A stretch of DNA of 64,000 nucleotides. Origin: Candidatus Pantoea soli. GTDB lineage: Bacteria; Pseudomonadota; Gammaproteobacteria; Enterobacterales; Enterobacteriaceae. Shown here piece after piece: positions 45,143 to 55,047 of this stretch. A program made the position numbers and the translations under genes. Where the stretch lies: contig NZ_CP032702.1 in assembly GCF_007833795.1 (NCBI RefSeq), positions 682,001 to 746,000 of the forward strand, written 5' to 3'. The notes beneath the pieces were generated by a model. The model did not search any database, was not told where the DNA came from, and saw only the letters and a list, made by a program, of their open reading frames with translations. Every line of letters begins with the position of its first letter. The stretch's first letter is position 1.

Positions 45143-46356
45143 TGCGTATTCCCGGTGCCGGTATCGCTACTTTCTTTTCGTCGCGCCTGCGCGACTGGGT
45201 TATGGGCGCGCGTGAAAATGACGATGCGCCCGTGGTGCTGTATGACCGCACGCTGCTGTGGCTGACCTTTGGTCTGGCGATCATTGGCTTTGTCATGGTG
45301 ACATCGGCGTCCATGCCGGTGGGGCAGCGCCTTAACGATGACCCGTTCTATTTTGCCAAGCGCGATGCGTTTTATATCGCCCTGGCGCTGGGCATGGCGC
45401 TGGTGACCCTGCGGGTACCGATGGATTTCTGGCAGCGCTACAGCAACGCCATGCTGATGGCGTCGGTGGTCATGCTGCTGATCGTGCTGGTTGTCGGCAG
45501 CTCGGTAAACGGCGCATCGCGCTGGATTGCGCTGGGGCCGCTGCGTATTCAGCCGGCTGAGCTATCCAAACTGTCGCTGTTCTGTTACCTGGCCAGCTAT
45601 CTGGTGCGCAAAGTCGAAGAGGTACGTAACAACTTCTGGGGCTTCTGTAAGCCGATGGGCGTTATGGTGGTGCTGGCGGTGTTGCTGCTGGCCCAGCCGG
45701 ACCTCGGCACCGTGGTGGTGCTGTTTGTGACCACGCTGGCGATGCTGTTCCTCGCCGGGGCGAAATTGTGGCAGTTCCTCGCGATTATCGGCTCCGGTAT
45801 TTTCGCCGTGGTGCTGCTGATTATCGCCGAGCCTTACCGTATGCGCCGCGTCACCTCCTTCTGGAACCCGTGGGAAGATCCTTTCGGCAGCGGTTATCAG
45901 CTGACGCAATCGCTGATGGCCTTCGGACGCGGTGAGTTCTGGGGGCAGGGGCTGGGTAACTCGGTACAGAAACTCGAATATCTGCCGGAAGCGCATACCG
46001 ACTTTATCTTCTCCATCATCGGTGAAGAGTTGGGTTATGTCGGTGTGGTTTTGGCGCTGTTAATGGTATTCTTCGTCGCTTTTCGTGCGATGTCGATTGG
46101 TCGCCGTGCGCTGGAGATCGATCAGCGCTTTTCCGGCTTCCTGGCCTGCTCAATCGGCGTATGGTTTAGCTTCCAGGCGCTGGTCAATGTCGGGGCCGCA
46201 GCGGGCATGCTGCCGACCAAAGGTCTGACGCTGCCGCTGATCAGTTATGGCGGGTCTAGTCTGATCATTATGTCGACCGCCATCGTATTTTTATTGCGCA
46301 TAGATTATGAAACGCGCCTGGCGAAAGCGCAGGCGTTTACCCGAGGTGCTCGATGA
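45142..46356 (+). CDS. ftsW: Septal peptidoglycan glycosyltransferase FtsW
   Basis: SEDS-family polymerase that works with FtsI at the septum. The 404-residue product has about ten transmembrane helices. SEDS hallmarks are present: GASRWI, the [11 protein letters not shown] segment, the [13 protein letters not shown] loop with its catalytic-region aspartate, EAHTDFIFS and the [16 protein letters not shown] motif. The cytoplasmic N terminus is about ten residues shorter than in E. coli. The stop overlaps murG (ATGA). Confidence 0.97.
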   Translation: MRIPGAGIATFFSSRLRDWVMGARENDDAPVVLYDRTLLWLTFGLAIIGFVMVTSASMPVGQRLNDDPFYFAKRDAFYIALALGMALVTLRVPMDFWQRYSNAMLMASVVMLLIVLVVGSSVNGASRWIALGPLRIQPAELSKLSLFCYLASYLVRKVEEVRNNFWGFCKPMGVMVVLAVLLLAQPDLGTVVVLFVTTLAMLFLAGAKLWQFLAIIGSGIFAVVLLIIAEPYRMRRVTSFWNPWEDPFGSGYQLTQSLMAFGRGEFWGQGLGNSVQKLEYLPEAHTDFIFSIIGEELGYVGVVLALLMVFFVAFRAMSIGRRALEIDQRFSGFLACSIGVWFSFQALVNVGAAAGMLPTKGLTLPLISYGGSSLIIMSTAIVFLLRIDYETRLAKAQAFTRGAR

Positions 46357-47411
46357 GTGGCAAACGGCTGATGGTTATGGCGGGAGGCACCGGTGGACAT
46401 GTGTTCCCCGGGCTGGCTGTAGCGCATCACCTGATAGAACAGGGCTGGCAGGTACGCTGGCTGGGTACCGCCGACCGCATGGAGGCGGATCTGGTACCGA
46501 AGCACGGTATTGAGATTGAGTTTATCCGCATCAGCGGCTTACGCGGCAAAGGCATCAAGGCGCTGTTACAGGCACCGCTGCGCATCTTTACTGCCTGGCG
46601 TCAGGCGCGTCGCATCATGAAGCGCTGGCAGCCGGATGTGGTACTGGGCATGGGCGGTTACGTTTCCGGCCCCGGTGGCCTGGCGGCGTGGAGCTGTGGC
46701 ATTCCGGTGGTGTTGCACGAGCAGAACGGCATTGCCGGGCTGACCAACAAATGGCTGGCAAAAATTGCCACCAAAGTGATGCAGGCTTTCCCCGGGGCAT
46801 TTGCGCATGCGGATGTCGTGGGTAATCCGGTGCGAACCGATGTGCTGGCGCTGCCTCTGCCCGCTGAGCGGCTGCAGGGGCGTTCCGGTCCGGTGCGCGT
46901 GCTGGTGGTCGGCGGCAGTCAGGGAGCACGCATTCTGAATCAGACACTGCCTCAGGTTGCCGCGCAACTGGGCGATGCCATCACGCTGTGGCATCAGACC
47001 GGCAAAGGTGGCCTGGCCACGGTTGAGCAGGCCTACCGCGAGGCGGGACAGCCCCAGCACAAGGTCACCGAATTTATTGATGACATGGCGCAGGCTTATG
47101 CCTGGGCGGATGTCGTGGTCTGCCGCTCCGGCGCGCTGACGGTGAGTGAAGTGGCCGCCGCAGGCTTACCGGCGATTTTTGTGCCGTTTCAGCATAAAGA
47201 TCGCCAGCAGTACTGGAATGCGCTGCCGCTGGAAAAAGCCGGCGCCGCCAGAATTTTTGAGCAGCCGCAGTTCACCGCGGCGGCAGTCGCAGACACGCTG
47301 CGCCACTGGGATCGCGCCACCTTAGTGACGATGGCTGAAAAAGCCCGTCAGGTGGCCATTCCGGACGCGACCGAACGGGTGGCGCAGGAAGTGGTGCGCG
47401 TTGCGAAATAA
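46353..47411 (+). CDS. murG: Lipid II synthase (undecaprenyl-PP-MurNAc-pentapeptide GlcNAc transferase)
   Basis: Membrane-associated GT-B glycosyltransferase that converts lipid I to lipid II. The 352-residue product (E. coli 355) carries the glycine-rich G loops [12 protein letters not shown] and [11 protein letters not shown], the third G loop [12 protein letters not shown], and the UDP-GlcNAc site [23 protein letters not shown]...DRQQYWNA. Overlaps ftsW by four bases. Confidence 0.97.
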   Translation: MSGKRLMVMAGGTGGHVFPGLAVAHHLIEQGWQVRWLGTADRMEADLVPKHGIEIEFIRISGLRGKGIKALLQAPLRIFTAWRQARRIMKRWQPDVVLGMGGYVSGPGGLAAWSCGIPVVLHEQNGIAGLTNKWLAKIATKVMQAFPGAFAHADVVGNPVRTDVLALPLPAERLQGRSGPVRVLVVGGSQGARILNQTLPQVAAQLGDAITLWHQTGKGGLATVEQAYREAGQPQHKVTEFIDDMAQAYAWADVVVCRSGALTVSEVAAAGLPAIFVPFQHKDRQQYWNALPLEKAGAARIFEQPQFTAAAVADTLRHWDRATLVTMAEKARQVAIPDATERVAQEVVRVAK

Positions 47412-47435
47412 TTTACCGGTCAGCAACGCTGGCCC

Positions 47436-47453
47436 GCATCCGGCTGCGGATGC
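47436..47453 (+). repeat. Hairpin in the murG-murC gap
   Basis: A perfect 7-bp stem GCATCCG / CGGATGC with a GCTG loop in the 69-base gap between murG and murC, one of the few real gaps in the cluster. No T run. Role unknown. Confidence 0.4.
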
Positions 47454-47480
47454 ACACGGGAAAACAGGTAACTGAGACAG

Positions 47481-48944
47481 ATGAATACACAACAATTGGC
47501 AAAACTGCGTTCTATTGTGCCCGAGATGCGTCGCGTCCGGCACATCCACTTTGTCGGCATCGGCGGTGCCGGCATGGGCGGTATTGCCGAGGTGTTGGCG
47601 AACGAAGGCTATCATATTAGCGGTTCCGATCTGGCACCCAACCCGGTAACGCAGCATCTTGCTGCGCTCGGAGCGACCATTTATTTCAACCATCGCCCGG
47701 AAAACGTTACCGATGCCAGCGTTGTGGTGGTGTCCACGGCAGTGGCGCAGGACAACCCGGAACTGATTGCTGCCCGCGAGCAGCGCATTCCGGTGATTCG
47801 CCGTGCCGAAATGCTGGCTGAACTGATGCGTTTCCGTCACGGCATTGCCATTGCCGGCACGCATGGCAAAACCACTACCACGGCGATGGTAACCAGTATT
47901 TATGCGGAAGGCGGACTGGATCCCACGTTTGTTAACGGTGGCCTGGTCAAAGCCGCCGGCACGCACGCGCGTCTGGGCACCAGCCGCTACCTGATTGCCG
48001 AAGCGGATGAAAGCGACGCGTCGTTCCTGCATCTGCAGCCGATGGTGGCGATTGTGACCAACATCGAAGCCGACCACATGGATACCTATCAGGGCGATTT
48101 TGAGAACCTGAAGCAGACCTTTATCAACTTCCTGCATAACCTGCCGTTTTACGGCCGCGCCGTGATGTGCGTGGATGATGCGGTGATTCGCGATTTGATT
48201 CCGCGCGTCGGGCGTCAAATCACCACCTACGGCTTCAGCGAAGACGCAGATGTGCGGGTGGAAAATTATGAACAGCGCGGTGCGCAGGGTCACTTTACGC
48301 TGATTCGTCAGGATAAACCGCTGCTGCACGTTACGCTGAATGCGCCAGGCCGCCATAACGCCCTGAACGCTGCTGCTGCCGTGGCCGTGGCCAGCGAAGA
48401 GGGCATCGACGATAACGCGATCCTCGCCGCGCTGGAGAGCTTCCAGGGCACCGGTCGCCGCTTTGACGTGCTGGGCGAATTCGATACCGCCGCCGTTAAT
48501 GGCACGCCGGGCAGCGCGATGCTGGTGGATGACTACGGGCACCATCCAACCGAAGTGGACGTCACCATCAAGGCGGCGCGTGCCGGCTGGCCGGAGAAAA
48601 AGCTGGTGATGGTGTTCCAGCCGCACCGCTATACGCGTACGCGCGATCTGTTCGACGATTTCGCCAATGTGCTTTCACAGGTGGACGTGCTGCTGATGCT
48701 GGATGTTTATCCGGCTGGTGAAACGCCGATCCCGGGCGCTGACAGCCGCTCTCTGTGCCGGGCGATTCGCAACCGCGGCAAAGTGGACCCGATTCTGGTC
48801 TCCGAGCATGACATGCTGCCGGAAGCGCTGGCACCGCTGCTCTCAGGTGACGATCTGGTCATTGTGCAGGGCGCGGGTAACATCGGCAAAATTGCGCGCC
48901 GGCTGGCAGAGATTGCGCTGCAACCGGAGGTGCGTCATGGCTGA
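47481..48944 (+). CDS. murC: UDP-N-acetylmuramate:L-alanine ligase
   Basis: First amino-acid ligase of the muramyl peptide pathway. The 487-residue product (E. coli 491) has the N-terminal glycine motif [17 protein letters not shown] motif [22 protein letters not shown] and the [13 protein letters not shown] segment of the third domain. The last eight bases overlap ddlB. Confidence 0.97.
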   Translation: MNTQQLAKLRSIVPEMRRVRHIHFVGIGGAGMGGIAEVLANEGYHISGSDLAPNPVTQHLAALGATIYFNHRPENVTDASVVVVSTAVAQDNPELIAAREQRIPVIRRAEMLAELMRFRHGIAIAGTHGKTTTTAMVTSIYAEGGLDPTFVNGGLVKAAGTHARLGTSRYLIAEADESDASFLHLQPMVAIVTNIEADHMDTYQGDFENLKQTFINFLHNLPFYGRAVMCVDDAVIRDLIPRVGRQITTYGFSEDADVRVENYEQRGAQGHFTLIRQDKPLLHVTLNAPGRHNALNAAAAVAVASEEGIDDNAILAALESFQGTGRRFDVLGEFDTAAVNGTPGSAMLVDDYGHHPTEVDVTIKAARAGWPEKKLVMVFQPHRYTRTRDLFDDFANVLSQVDVLLMLDVYPAGETPIPGADSRSLCRAIRNRGKVDPILVSEHDMLPEALAPLLSGDDLVIVQGAGNIGKIARRLAEIALQPEVRHG

Positions 48945-49857
48945 TAAAGTCGCGGTGCTGATGGGCGGAACCTCTGCTGAGCGTGAGGTTTCCCTGATGT
49001 CGGGAAGTGCGGTTGTCGCCGGGCTGCGTGAAATGGGCATTGATGCTGAAGGCATTGATACCCGCGACATCTCTGTACTGGAGCTGCAAGCGCAGGGTTT
49101 TAACAAAGTCTTTATCGCGCTGCACGGTCGCGGCGGTGAAGACGGCACGCTGCAGGCGCTGCTGGAGTTCCTGCAACTGCCTTATACCGGCAGCGGCGTG
49201 ATGGCCTCTGCGATCACCATGGACAAACTGCGCAGCAAGCTGCTGTGGCAGGGCAGGGGATTACCGGCCGGAAAATTTGTCTGGCTGACGCGCCAGCAGT
49301 ATGCGCAGGGCCTGGATGCCGGGACGCAGGCTGCGATTGATGCGCTGGGTCTGCCGCTGTTTGTGAAGCCAAGCTGCGAAGGCTCCAGCGTGGGCATCAG
49401 TCGCGTCAACCACGCGGACGCGTTGCCGGCCGCGCTGGCGGAAGCCTTTCGTCACGATGACGATGTGCTGATTGAGGCATTTCTCAGCGGCGAAGAGTAC
49501 ACGGTGGGCATCGTGGGCGATGAGATTCTGCCTTCGATCAGAATTAAAACCGCCAGCGAGTTCTATGACTATGAAGCGAAATACATTTCTGACGATACTC
49601 AATACTTCTGTCCGAGCGGACTGAGTGACGAACAGGAAGCGGCGCTGCGGTCGCTGGTGATGGCTGCCTGGCGCGCATTAGGCTGCAGTGGCTGGGGCCG
49701 TGTGGATGTGATGACCGACGACGCCGGCCAGTTTCAGCTGCTGGAGGTGAATACCTCTCCCGGTATGACCAGCCACAGTCTGGTACCGATGGCCGCGAAG
49801 CAGGCGGGATATAGCTTCCCGCAGCTGGTGGCGCGCATTCTGGAGCTGGCTGACTGA
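48937..49857 (+). CDS. ddlB: D-alanine:D-alanine ligase B
   Basis: ATP-grasp ligase that makes the D-Ala-D-Ala dipeptide used by MurF. The ATG at 48937 ([19 protein letters not shown]) is chosen over an upstream frame opening inside murC; it gives 306 residues, the same as E. coli. Visible motifs are [24 protein letters not shown], and the metal site [15 protein letters not shown]. Confidence 0.97.
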   Translation: MADKVAVLMGGTSAEREVSLMSGSAVVAGLREMGIDAEGIDTRDISVLELQAQGFNKVFIALHGRGGEDGTLQALLEFLQLPYTGSGVMASAITMDKLRSKLLWQGRGLPAGKFVWLTRQQYAQGLDAGTQAAIDALGLPLFVKPSCEGSSVGISRVNHADALPAALAEAFRHDDDVLIEAFLSGEEYTVGIVGDEILPSIRIKTASEFYDYEAKYISDDTQYFCPSGLSDEQEAALRSLVMAAWRALGCSGWGRVDVMTDDAGQFQLLEVNTSPGMTSHSLVPMAAKQAGYSFPQLVARILELAD

Positions 49858-49858
49858 T

Positions 49859-50698
49859 ATGTCTCAGGCGGCGCTGCGCGTAAGAAAAAATGAGCCTCAG
49901 GAGCGTGCGCGCTCCGGGCGGAGCAACGGGGCACGGCTGTTTGGCATCGTGTTTCTGCTGCTGGTGCTGGGCACCATGGTCGCGGGCGGCCTGGTGGTGC
50001 TGAAGTGGATGAACGATGCATCGCGTCTGCCGTTGTCGAAGCTGGTGGTGACGGGCGAAACGCATTACACCACGCACGACGACATCCGGCAGGCGATCCT
50101 GTCGCTGGGTGCGCCGGGCACGTTCATGTCGCAAAACGTGGACATCATCCAGCAGCAGATTGAACGACTGCCGTGGATTAAACAGGTCAGCGTGCGAAAG
50201 CAGTGGCCTGACGAGCTGAAGATTAACCTGGTGGAGTTTGTTCCGGTGGCACGCTGGAACGACTCACACATGGTTGACGCGGATGGCGTCTCCTTTAGCG
50301 TGCCGGCCAGCCACATGGGCAAAGAGACACTGCCGATGCTGTACGGGCCGGAAGGCAGTGAAAAAGAGGTGCTGGCGGGCTATCACACCATGAGTGATGT
50401 GCTGCAGGCCAGCAAGTTTACCCTGAAGGTTGCGTCGATGACGGCGCGGCGCTCATGGCAGCTGGTCACCAGTGACGATGTCCGCATCGAGCTGGGACGC
50501 AGCGACACCATGAAGCGTCTGAACCGCTTTATTGAGCTCTATCCGGAGCTGCAGCAGCAGGGCCAGAATCAGCATCAGCGCATCACCTATGTGGATTTGC
50601 GCTACGATTCAGGCGCTGCCGTTGGCTGGGCACCGTTACCAATTGAGCCAGAAAACAGTAATCAGCAACAAAACCAGGCACAGGCTAAACCACAATGA
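49859..50698 (+). CDS. ftsQ: Cell division protein FtsQ
   Basis: Bitopic divisome protein that recruits FtsB and FtsL. The 279-residue product has a cytoplasmic tail of about 27 residues, one transmembrane helix (about 28-48), a POTRA domain ([22 protein letters not shown]) and a beta domain ending near [10 protein letters not shown]. The C-terminal tail is rich in glutamine and asparagine ([14 protein letters not shown]). It starts one base after the ddlB stop and overlaps ftsA by ATGA. Confidence 0.96.
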   Translation: MSQAALRVRKNEPQERARSGRSNGARLFGIVFLLLVLGTMVAGGLVVLKWMNDASRLPLSKLVVTGETHYTTHDDIRQAILSLGAPGTFMSQNVDIIQQQIERLPWIKQVSVRKQWPDELKINLVEFVPVARWNDSHMVDADGVSFSVPASHMGKETLPMLYGPEGSEKEVLAGYHTMSDVLQASKFTLKVASMTARRSWQLVTSDDVRIELGRSDTMKRLNRFIELYPELQQQGQNQHQRITYVDLRYDSGAAVGWAPLPIEPENSNQQQNQAQAKPQ

Positions 50699-51951
50699 TC
50701 AAGGCAACGGACAGAAAACTGGTAGTAGGACTTGAAATCGGCACTGCGAAGGTCGCCGCCCTGGTTGGGGAAATTCTGCCCGATGGCATGGTCAACATTA
50801 TTGGGGTCGGCAGCTGCCCGTCACGCGGCATGGATAAAGGCGGCGTGAATGACCTTGAATCGGTCGTAAAATGTGTGCAGCGCGCGATTGACCAGGCGGA
50901 ACTGATGGCAGATTGCCAGATTTCGTCGGTGTACCTTGCTTTATCGGGCAAACATATCAGTTGTCAGAACGAAATCGGGATGGTTCCGATTTCGGAAGAA
51001 GAAGTCACTCAGGATGATGTGGAAAACGTGGTGCATACGGCGAAATCGGTCCGCGTGCGTGACGAACACCGTATTCTGCATGTGATTCCACAGGAATACG
51101 CCATCGATTATCAGGAAGGCATCAAAAATCCGGTGGGACTTTCCGGCGTGCGCATGCAGGCGAAAGTACATTTAATCACCTGTCATAACGATATGGCGAA
51201 AAATATCGTCAAAGCCGTTGAACGTTGTGGCCTGAAAGTTGACCAACTGATTTTTGCCGGACTGGCATCCAGCTTTTCTGTGCTGACAGAGGATGAACGT
51301 GAGCTGGGTGTCTGTGTTGTTGACATCGGCGGCGGTACAATGGATATCGCGGTTTATACTGGCGGTGCGCTGCGTCACACCAAAGTGATCCCTTATGCGG
51401 GTAACGTGGTGACCAGCGATATCGCTTACGCCTTTGGCACACCGCCGACAGATGCGGAAGCCATTAAAGTCCGTCACGGCTGTGCGCTGGGGTCTATTGT
51501 AGGCAAAGACGAGAACGTTGAAGTGCCAAGCGTGGGCGGACGTCCGCCACGCAGCCTGCAGCGTCAGACGCTGGCTGAAGTGATTGAACCGCGCTACACC
51601 GAACTGCTGAATCTGGTTAACGACGAGATTCTGCAACTGCAGGAGCAGCTGCGTCAGCAGGGCGTTAAGCACCATCTGGCAGCCGGTATCGTGCTGACCG
51701 GTGGTGCCGCGCAGATTGAAGGCCTGGCGGCCTGCGCCCAGCGCGTGTTTCACACGCAGGTGCGCATCGGCCAGCCGCTGAACATCACTGGCCTGACGGA
51801 TTATGCGCAGGAGCCGTACTACTCAACGGCGGTAGGATTACTGCATTACGGCAAAGAGTCACATATGAACGGTGATGCAGAAACGGAAAAACGTGCTTCA
51901 GTGGGCAACTGGTTTAAACGCATCAATAGCTGGCTGAAGAAAGAGTTTTAA
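50695..51951 (+). CDS. ftsA: Cell division protein FtsA
   Basis: Actin-like protein that tethers FtsZ to the membrane. The 418-residue product shows phosphate-binding motifs [15 protein letters not shown] and [15 protein letters not shown], the 1C subdomain, and adenosine motif [14 protein letters not shown]. It ends in the amphipathic membrane-targeting helix [15 protein letters not shown] perfect 9-bp inverted repeat (CGAAATCGG / CCGATTTCG) lies inside the gene at 50970-50994. Confidence 0.97.
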   Translation: MIKATDRKLVVGLEIGTAKVAALVGEILPDGMVNIIGVGSCPSRGMDKGGVNDLESVVKCVQRAIDQAELMADCQISSVYLALSGKHISCQNEIGMVPISEEEVTQDDVENVVHTAKSVRVRDEHRILHVIPQEYAIDYQEGIKNPVGLSGVRMQAKVHLITCHNDMAKNIVKAVERCGLKVDQLIFAGLASSFSVLTEDERELGVCVVDIGGGTMDIAVYTGGALRHTKVIPYAGNVVTSDIAYAFGTPPTDAEAIKVRHGCALGSIVGKDENVEVPSVGGRPPRSLQRQTLAEVIEPRYTELLNLVNDEILQLQEQLRQQGVKHHLAAGIVLTGGAAQIEGLAACAQRVFHTQVRIGQPLNITGLTDYAQEPYYSTAVGLLHYGKESHMNGDAETEKRASVGNWFKRINSWLKKEF

Positions 51952-51962
51952 TTTTGAAAAAA

Positions 51963-51993
51963 GGAGATCATGCAGGCAATGTTTATGATCTCC
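51963..51993 (+). promoter_or_regulatory. Hairpin covering a strong ribosome-binding site upstream of ftsZ
   Basis: A perfect 9-bp inverted repeat GGAGATCAT / ATGATCTCC with a 13-base loop in the ftsA-ftsZ gap. The left arm is the ribosome-binding site and the start of a small ORF that overlaps the ftsZ start. Confidence 0.6.
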
Positions 51994-52044
51994 AGGCGAC
52001 AGGCACATAACGGAGAGAAATCATGTTTGAACCTATGGAATTAA
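51970..52044 (+). CDS. Putative 24-residue ORF overlapping the ftsZ start
   Basis: A small ORF preceded by AAAAAAGGAGATC-ATG, a stronger ribosome-binding site than that of ftsZ itself (GGAGAGAAATC). It encodes [15 protein letters not shown] and about nine more residues and stops 22 bases inside ftsZ in another frame. I recognise no family. It could be a chance frame, a translational relay to ftsZ or a short leader peptide; being produced is not shown. Confidence 0.3.
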   Translation: MQAMFMISRRQAHNGEKSCLNLWN

Positions 52045-53177
52045 CCAATGACGCGGTGATTAAAGTCATCGGCGTCGGCGGTGGCGGTGGCAACGCCGTG
52101 GAGCACATGGTACGCGAGCGTATCGAAGGTGTGGAATTCTTCGCTGTGAATACTGACGCGCAGGCGTTACGTAAAACAGCGGTCGGCCAGACAATTCAGA
52201 TCGGGACCAACATCACCAAAGGTCTCGGCGCGGGTGCGAACCCGGAAGTTGGCCGTACCTCAGCGGAAGAAGATCGCGAAGCACTGCGTTCTGCGCTGGA
52301 CGGGGCAGACATGGTGTTTATCGCAGCCGGCATGGGTGGCGGTACCGGAACCGGTGCGGCACCGGTGGTCGCTGAAGTAGCGAAAGATCTGGGCATCCTG
52401 ACGGTTGCTGTGGTGACCAAGCCCTTCAACTTTGAAGGCAAAAAGCGCATGGCGTTCGCAGAGCAGGGTATCGCCGAGCTGTCCAAGCACGTTGACTCGC
52501 TGATCACGATTCCTAACGACAAGCTGCTGAAAGTGCTGGGCCGCGGTATCTCGCTGCTGGATGCTTTTGGCGCGGCGAACGACGTACTGAAAGGCGCGGT
52601 GCAGGGTATCGCCGAGCTGATTACGCGTCCGGGCCTGATGAACGTTGACTTTGCGGACGTGCGTACCGTGATGTCAGAAATGGGCTACGCGATGATGGGC
52701 TCCGGCGTGGCATGTGGTGAAGACCGCGCGGAAGAAGCGGCAGAAATGGCGATCTCCAGCCCGCTGCTGGAAGATATCGACCTCTCTGGCGCACGCGGCG
52801 TGCTGGTTAACATCACGGCGGGCTTTGACCTGCGTCTGGATGAGTTCGAAACCGTGGGTAACACCATTCGTGCCTTTGCTTCTGACAATGCGACCGTGGT
52901 TATCGGTACGTCGCTGGATCCGGAAATGAACGACGAACTGCGCGTGACCGTGGTCGCTACCGGTATCGGCATGGACAAGCGTCCGGAAATTACCCTGGTG
53001 ACCAACAAGCCGGCCACCCAGCCAGTAATGGATCACCGTTATCAGCAGCACGGTATGGCCCCGCTGCCGCAGGAGCAAAAGCCAGCGGCGAAAGTGGTGA
53101 ACGACCAGCCAGCCGCCTCCGGTAAAGAGCCAGATTATCTGGATATTCCAGCCTTCCTGCGTAAACAGGCTGACTAA
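52023..53177 (+). CDS. ftsZ: Cell division GTPase FtsZ
   Basis: Tubulin-like GTPase that forms the Z ring. The 384-residue product (E. coli 383) has the signature [30 protein letters not shown] at the N terminus, the T7 catalytic loop [11 protein letters not shown], a short variable linker (about 318-365), and the C-terminal peptide [14 protein letters not shown] that binds FtsA and ZipA. GGAGAG precedes the ATG. Confidence 0.98.
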   Translation: MFEPMELTNDAVIKVIGVGGGGGNAVEHMVRERIEGVEFFAVNTDAQALRKTAVGQTIQIGTNITKGLGAGANPEVGRTSAEEDREALRSALDGADMVFIAAGMGGGTGTGAAPVVAEVAKDLGILTVAVVTKPFNFEGKKRMAFAEQGIAELSKHVDSLITIPNDKLLKVLGRGISLLDAFGAANDVLKGAVQGIAELITRPGLMNVDFADVRTVMSEMGYAMMGSGVACGEDRAEEAAEMAISSPLLEDIDLSGARGVLVNITAGFDLRLDEFETVGNTIRAFASDNATVVIGTSLDPEMNDELRVTVVATGIGMDKRPEITLVTNKPATQPVMDHRYQQHGMAPLPQEQKPAAKVVNDQPAASGKEPDYLDIPAFLRKQAD

Positions 53178-53226
53178 GAATATCCCGAGAATTGGGAATC
53201 TCCGCTCTTTGTGCTAAAGTATTCGC

Positions 53227-53249
53227 CCGCCGGTAATTTATACTGGCGG
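53227..53249 (+). repeat. Imperfect palindrome in the ftsZ-lpxC gap
   Basis: CCGCCGGTA / TACTGGCGG (one mismatch) with a five-base loop, overlapping a TATACT that could be a -10 element for lpxC. It might be a hairpin in the ftsZ 3' end or an operator. Role not determined. Confidence 0.35.
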
Positions 53250-53278
53250 TCGGATGGGTAATATTGCGAGATAATGCG

Positions 53279-54196
53279 ATGATCAAACAAAGGACATTAA
53301 AACGTATCGTTCAGGCGACTGGCGTCGGTTTGCATACCGGCAAAAAAGTCACACTGACGTTACGCCCTGCGTCGGCTAACACCGGGGTCATCTATCGTCG
53401 CACTGACTTGAATCCACCGGTTGATTTCCCGGCTGATGCAAAATACGTGCGCGACACCATGCTGAGTACCTGCCTGGTGAATGATGAAGGCGTGCGTATT
53501 TCTACGGTTGAACACCTGAACGCAGCATTGGCGGGACTGGGCATCGACAACATCATCGTTGAAGTGGATGCGCCTGAAATCCCTATCATGGATGGCAGTG
53601 CCGCGCCTTTCGTCTACCTGCTGATGGATGCAGGCGTCGAAGAGCTGAACAGCGCGAAGAAATTCGTGCGCGTGAAGCAGGCGGTACGGGTCGAAGACGG
53701 TGACAAGTGGGCCGAGATCAAGCCGTATAACGGTTTCTCACTCGACTTCACCATCGACTTCAAACATCCGGCAATTGACTCAAGTTCGCAGCGTTACCAG
53801 CTCAACTTCTCGGCTGAATCCTTTGTACGTCAGATCAGCCGTGCGCGCACTTTTGGCTTTATGCGTGAAATCGAATATCTGCAGTCTAAAGGCCTGTGCC
53901 TGGGCGGTAGTTTAGATTGTGCGATTGGCCTTGATGATTTCCGCGTACTTAACGAAGACGGTCTGCGCTTTGAGGACGAGTTCGTTCGTCACAAAATGCT
54001 GGACGCGATCGGTGACCTGTTTATGTGTGGCCACAACGTGATTGGCGCTTTCTCTGCGTTTAAATCCGGTCATGCGCTGAACAACAAGTTGCTGCAAGCC
54101 GTGCTGGCGAAACAGGAAGCCTGGGAATGGGCAACCTTCGAAGACGAAGCTGAACTGCCACTGGCCTTCAAAGCACCAAATTTAGTGCTGGCTTAA
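53279..54196 (+). CDS. lpxC: UDP-3-O-acyl-N-acetylglucosamine deacetylase
   Basis: Zinc deacetylase, the committed step of lipid A synthesis and the FtsH-controlled point of LPS output. The 305-residue product equals E. coli. Start [15 protein letters not shown] at 53279; an in-frame TTG five codons upstream is rejected. Zinc ligands are in [12 protein letters not shown] (about His79) and HKMLDAIGD (about His238, Asp242). The C-terminal tail ends in NLVLA, close to the LAXXXXXAVLA-type degradation signal region of E. coli. Confidence 0.97.
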   Translation: MIKQRTLKRIVQATGVGLHTGKKVTLTLRPASANTGVIYRRTDLNPPVDFPADAKYVRDTMLSTCLVNDEGVRISTVEHLNAALAGLGIDNIIVEVDAPEIPIMDGSAAPFVYLLMDAGVEELNSAKKFVRVKQAVRVEDGDKWAEIKPYNGFSLDFTIDFKHPAIDSSSQRYQLNFSAESFVRQISRARTFGFMREIEYLQSKGLCLGGSLDCAIGLDDFRVLNEDGLRFEDEFVRHKMLDAIGDLFMCGHNVIGAFSAFKSGHALNNKLLQAVLAKQEAWEWATFEDEAELPLAFKAPNLVLA

Positions 54197-54210
54197 TCAG
54201 CCAGCAACAA

Positions 54211-54263
54211 AGCGGCGGGCTTCCCTGACACTCTCTCCGGTCAGGTGAACCCGCCGCTTTTTT
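54211..54263 (+). terminator. Terminator at the end of the dcw cluster
   Basis: A two-part stem: outer AGCGGCGGG / CCCGCCGCT and inner CCTGAC / GTCAGG, followed by six T residues, 15 bases after the lpxC stop. It separates lpxC from secM-secA. Confidence 0.85.
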
Positions 54264-54473
54264 ATTGCCCGCCCGCCATATCAGAAGCCGCCTCGCAAAT
54301 CCCTTTATCTACTGGTGAAAGCCTGTACAAAAAAACGTGAAATCCGCCGTAAGCCCTTTAAACACTGGTGTCGGGACCGCACATAAGTGCTATTATCTGG
54401 CGCTCGGAGTAGCAGGGTAGCGTTGTGCGCTGTCGTTGCGTCATCACTTAATTGACTGGATTGTGGACGGGTT

Positions 54474-54977
54474 GTGATCGGGATTTTCTCGCGCTGGCGA
54501 CAATTAGGCAGACGCTATTTCTGGCCTCATCTCCTGCTGGGGATGGTGGCGGCCAGTCTCGGCCTGCCTGCCTGCGCGCAAAGTGCTGAGTCGTCCGCAA
54601 CCAATGATTCGCCAGTCAGCAGCCTGTTTGTCGGTAATATTGTTCATTTCGATCACCTGATCCGCCTGCAGGAAAGCGCGCGCCGGCCCGGCGTCAGTGT
54701 CGATTACTGGCATCAGCATGCTATCCGCACCGTCATTCGCCATTTGTCATTCAGCATGGCGCCTGCCGCTGAACCCCAGGCCGGACAGGCGCTGCCGCTG
54801 GCCGCACAAAAGCTGGCGCTGATTGATTCGCTGCAGGCGCTGCTGACATCCCCGGCACAGCCGCTGGCTTTGCCACAGGGCCACGCTGGCCAGCAGGGTG
54901 ACACGCCTGTTATCCACACATCTGCTTCCTGCCAGGCTGCCATTCACGGCATTCGCGCCGGACCTTTCGTTGCTTAA
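54474..54977 (+). CDS. secM: Secretion monitor SecM with divergent arrest sequence
   Basis: Secreted regulator whose translational arrest exposes the secA ribosome-binding site when secretion is slow. It starts with GTG, as in E. coli, after GGACGGG. The 167-residue product has the long SecM signal peptide (RYFWPHLLLGMVAASLGLPA identical to E. coli) and the conserved core VDYWHQHAIRTVIRHLSFSMAP. At the C terminus GIRAGP (159-164) is intact, but residues at the E. coli F150, W155 and I156 positions are His, Cys and Gln; relative to the TPV motif there are about six extra residues. Arrest may therefore use a variant mechanism or be weaker. Confidence 0.92.
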   Translation: MIGIFSRWRQLGRRYFWPHLLLGMVAASLGLPACAQSAESSATNDSPVSSLFVGNIVHFDHLIRLQESARRPGVSVDYWHQHAIRTVIRHLSFSMAPAAEPQAGQALPLAAQKLALIDSLQALLTSPAQPLALPQGHAGQQGDTPVIHTSASCQAAIHGIRAGPFVA

Positions 54978-54984
54978 CCGCTCA

Positions 54985-55039
54985 CTTTTCCCCAACCTGA
55001 ATATATTTGCAGTGCGTTAATAACGGCTGAATTGAGAAG
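54985..55039 (+). promoter_or_regulatory. secM-secA intergenic structure covering the secA ribosome-binding site
   Basis: CTTTTC (54985-54990) just after the secM stop can pair with GAGAAG (55034-55039), the secA ribosome-binding site, with one G-U pair. Inside the loop CAG/CTG and CGTT/AACG form a small hairpin at 55010-55029. A ribosome stalled at the SecM end would block the outer pairing, which is the logic of SecM control in E. coli. The helix is short, so support is moderate. Confidence 0.55.
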
Positions 55040-55047
55040 AATTTATC

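Noticed and set aside
47322..48626. 434-codon open frame on the minus strand opposite murC
   Set aside because: Antisense to murC with histidine- and arginine-rich low-similarity sequence; a long frame by codon bias only.
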